Shown here: piece by piece, positions 62,027-64,000 of the stretch | Layout of the letters: every line of letters starts with the position of its first letter | Position numbering within the stretch: position 1 is the first letter of the stretch | Origin: Pseudomonadota bacterium | GTDB taxonomy: Bacteria; Pseudomonadota; Alphaproteobacteria; Rhizobiales; Beijerinckiaceae | Direction: 5' to 3' | NCBI GenBank assembly: GCA_023423995.1 | Contig: JAFAEL010000121.1 | Location: 1 to 64,000 of the forward strand | Length of the DNA stretch: 64,000 bases | The notes under the pieces: generated by a model | The model's database searches: none | Seen by the model: only the letters and a program-made list of their open reading frames with translations | What the model was told of the DNA's origin: nothing | Made by a program: the position numbers and the translations under genes

Positions 62027-62791
62027 ATGGCAGAGGTCGTCCACCTCGAGATCGAGGACGGGATCGCGATCGTCACGATCGACCGTCCCGAGGCTCGCAA
62101 CGCGATCAACGATGCGGTCGCGGCCGGGATCTCGGCCGCCATGGACGCGCTCGATTCGCGAGAGGATCTGCGCGCCGGCATCCTGACGGGAGCGGGCGGC
62201 ACGTTCTGCTCCGGCATGGATCTGAAGGCCTTCCTGGCCGGACAGTTGGGCCTCGACGCGAGCCGAGGCTTCGGCGGCCTGACCGGGCGGCCGCCCGAGA
62301 AGCCGCTCATCGCGGCGGTCGAAGGCTATGCGCTCGCGGGCGGCTGCGAACTCGCGCTCGCCTGCGACCTGATCGTGGCCTCGCGCGAGGCGAGGTTCGG
62401 GCTGCCGGAAGTGAAGCGCGGGCTGGCCGCCGCGGCCGGCGGGCTCCTGCGCCTGCCGCGGCAGATCCCGCCGCGCATCGCCATGGAGATGATCCTGACC
62501 GGCGAGCCTGTTACCGCTGAGCGTGCCGCAGCGCTCGGGCTCGTCAATCGGGTCGCGGAGCCCGGAGCAGCGCTCGCGACCGCGCGGGAACTCGCGCGCT
62601 CGATCGCGCGGAATGGGCCGCTGGCGGTCCGCATGTCGAAGCGGGTTGCCGTGGAGGCGCAGGACTGGTCGTCCGCCGAGATGTTCGAGCGGCAGAAGGC
62701 GATCACGGACCCAATCATGACCTCCGCCGATGCACGCGAGGGCGCGCGCGCCTTCGCGGAGAAGCGCGAGCCGGTCTGGACGGGGCGCTGA
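62027..62791 (+). CDS. Enoyl-CoA hydratase/isomerase family protein
   Basis: 254 residues. Crotonase motifs: GAGGTFCSGMDLKAFLAG (near 56), ALAGGCELALACD (near 104) and LPEVKRGLAAAAGG (near 125) keep both catalytic Glu positions. Six bases after the SDR stop, so the last gene of the acyl-CoA dehydrogenase-thiolase-SDR-hydratase operon. It hydrates an enoyl-CoA. Confidence 0.9.
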   Translation: MAEVVHLEIEDGIAIVTIDRPEARNAINDAVAAGISAAMDALDSREDLRAGILTGAGGTFCSGMDLKAFLAGQLGLDASRGFGGLTGRPPEKPLIAAVEGYALAGGCELALACDLIVASREARFGLPEVKRGLAAAAGGLLRLPRQIPPRIAMEMILTGEPVTAERAAALGLVNRVAEPGAALATARELARSIARNGPLAVRMSKRVAVEAQDWSSAEMFERQKAITDPIMTSADAREGARAFAEKREPVWTGR

Positions 62792-62803
62792 CCCGCGGCG
62801 GCC

Positions 62804-63538
62804 TCAGGCCGCCGCCTCCGCCTCCAGGAAGTTGACCGAGGTCCCGCCGCACACGTTCAGCACCTGGCCGGTGACGAAGCGCGCCTCGTCGGAGCAGAAG
62901 AACGCGACGGCCTGGGCGATGTCCTCGGGCTCGGCGATGAAGCCGACCGGGATGCCGCTGTTCATCTTGCGCTCGAACCAGCCGCCGACCTCGTTATGGG
63001 CCTGGAGCATCCAGGTCCGGGTCGCGCCGGGCGCCACGACGTTCGCCGTGATACCGTCCCGGCCGAGCTCGAGTGCCCAGGTGCGGACGATCCCCGTCAT
63101 GGCGGCCTTCGCGGCCGAGTAGCCGGTGCGCTCCTGCTTGCCGAGCGCGGCGCGGCTCCCGATCGTGACGATGCGCCCGATCCCGGCACGCTTCATCGAC
63201 GGCACGACCACCTGTCCCAGTGCGATGAGCGAGGTAGTCGAGATCTCGATCTCGCGACGCACATCGGCGAGCGTCAGGCTCTGGAGCGAAGCCGGCACGC
63301 ATATCCCGGCATTGTGGACGAGACGGGTAACGCGTCGGTCGCCAATCGCGGCCCGCAGCGTCTCGGCGGCCGCCTCGGGCTGCTCGAAGTCGACCTCCAG
63401 GAATTCATCGACCCGATCGTGCTCGGGCCGGATCCGGTCCATGACGATGATGCGCCGGCCCTTGTCCGCAAACAGGCGGCATACCGCCTGCCCGATACCG
63501 CGGCTTCCTCCAGTCACGACAGCCCAGTCGTCCATCAA
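62804..63538 (-). CDS. SDR family oxidoreductase
   Basis: 244 residues. TGGSRGIGQAV (about 9-19), HNAGI (near 74), catalytic YSAAKAA (near 139) and FVTGQVLNVCGGTSVNF at the end: a classical SDR complete at both ends. Converges with the enoyl-CoA hydratase (12 bp between stops) and lies 31 bp downstream of the amidohydrolase gene on the same strand, so these two probably form a pair. Confidence 0.87.
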   Translation of the reverse strand: MMDDWAVVTGGSRGIGQAVCRLFADKGRRIIVMDRIRPEHDRVDEFLEVDFEQPEAAAETLRAAIGDRRVTRLVHNAGICVPASLQSLTLADVRREIEISTTSLIALGQVVVPSMKRAGIGRIVTIGSRAALGKQERTGYSAAKAAMTGIVRTWALELGRDGITANVVAPGATRTWMLQAHNEVGGWFERKMNSGIPVGFIAEPEDIAQAVAFFCSDEARFVTGQVLNVCGGTSVNFLEAEAAA

Positions 63539-63569
63539 TCCCCCTCCCCTGTCTCGCTATGCGGCGCGG

Positions 63570-64000
63570 TCAAAGCTCGAGCGAGTAGACGCGAGCGGCG
63601 GTGCGGCTGAAGAGGTCGGCCTTCTCCTCGGCCGACGCACCTTGGGCCGTCCGCTTGAAGCCGTTCCACAGTACCGCGTAGCTGCACGACAGCTGGTCTA
63701 CCGGGAAGTTGCTTTCGAACATGCACCGGCGCGTTCCGAAAGCTTCGATGCACGTCTCGACATAGGGACGCCACGCCTTGGCGAGGTCCTCCGAAGAGGG
63801 TGGAACATCGAGCTCATGAAAACCGAAGCCGCTGATGCGCATGGCCAGGCCGCCGATCTTCACCGACACGTTCTCGTGGCGCGCGACCTCCTGGATGCCC
63901 TTCTTCCAGATGGCGAAGACCTCGTCGCGCTTGCCGGCATAAGGACCGATGCCGAGTGGTCCGCCGACATGGTCGAGCACGATCGAGGTACCGGGAAAGG
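63570..64000 (-). CDS. Amidohydrolase family protein (Amidohydro_2), C-terminal part, 5' partial
   Basis: The frame continues past the right edge. About 143 residues are visible: VLDHVGGPLGIGPYAG, SVKIGGLAMRISG, and the metal-dependent hydrolase end MFESNFPVDQLSCSY, typical of the lactonase-like Amidohydro_2 family (fuconolactonase, pyrone-dicarboxylate lactonase relatives). The Asp in SNFPVD is the family's metal-associated residue. A lactonase would fit opening of a Baeyer-Villiger lactone, which is inference. Confidence 0.82.
   Translation of the reverse strand, partial: FPGTSIVLDHVGGPLGIGPYAGKRDEVFAIWKKGIQEVARHENVSVKIGGLAMRISGFGFHELDVPPSSEDLAKAWRPYVETCIEAFGTRRCMFESNFPVDQLSCSYAVLWNGFKRTAQGASAEEKADLFSRTAARVYSLEL

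Overview
GC-rich alphaproteobacterial chromosome, most likely Hyphomicrobiales. The evidence is glnD, grpE, dnaK-dnaJ-pmtA, a dapB-alkB pair, an alphaproteobacterial heat-shock promoter before dnaK, and Rhizobiales-style palindromic intergenic repeats. The genus cannot be fixed from the sequence alone.

Layout. 1-16.7 kb is mostly housekeeping: the tail of a carbohydrate ABC ATPase, TerC and a lipid kinase, an OsmC protein, a sulfonate/nitrate-type ABC importer, glnD, grpE, an exported protein, DUF1330-dapB-alkB, and dnaK-dnaJ-pmtA with an L,D-transpeptidase. 16.8-22.7 kb is a minus-strand CoA-metabolism block (alpha/beta hydrolase, acyl-CoA dehydrogenase, acyl-CoA ligase, opine-dehydrogenase-like protein, 3-hydroxyacyl-CoA dehydrogenase). 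It is divergent from kynU-kynA (22.8-24.9 kb), which turns tryptophan into formylkynurenine and kynurenine into anthranilate. tRNA-Arg(ACG) follows at 25.1 kb.

25.4-35.2 kb, directly beside the tRNA, is a three-gene operon joined by ATGA overlaps: a 1998-residue DUF4011 / SF1 helicase / Vsr-type nuclease / DUF3320 protein, a YhaO/SbcD-like metallophosphoesterase, and a YhaN/SbcC-like coiled-coil ATPase without a zinc hook. Its position and architecture suggest a genome-defence or DNA-processing system; this is the most interesting part of the window.

35.2-39.2 kb is a rearranged zone. It has a gene-poor 0.7 kb stretch, a Baeyer-Villiger monooxygenase that looks like an in-frame fusion of two different BVMOs (two fingerprints and two NADP Rossmann motifs), a short-chain dehydrogenase with a degenerate 5' end, and the last 36 codons of a tyrosine recombinase whose catalytic Tyr is Cys, abutting another dehydrogenase.

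39.1-64 kb is a large catabolic region: P450, several short-chain dehydrogenases, a PRISE-like reductase, three acyl-CoA ligases, two acyl-CoA dehydrogenases, two enoyl-CoA hydratases, a 3-hydroxyacyl-CoA dehydrogenase, a thiolase, an SCP2-thiolase/DUF35 pair, two orphan Liv-type binding proteins and a partial amidohydrolase. GntR/FadR and MarR regulators sit beside matching palindromic sites. The set suggests uptake of an organic acid or cyclic compound, oxygenation, CoA activation and beta-oxidation. The substrate is not identifiable from sequence.
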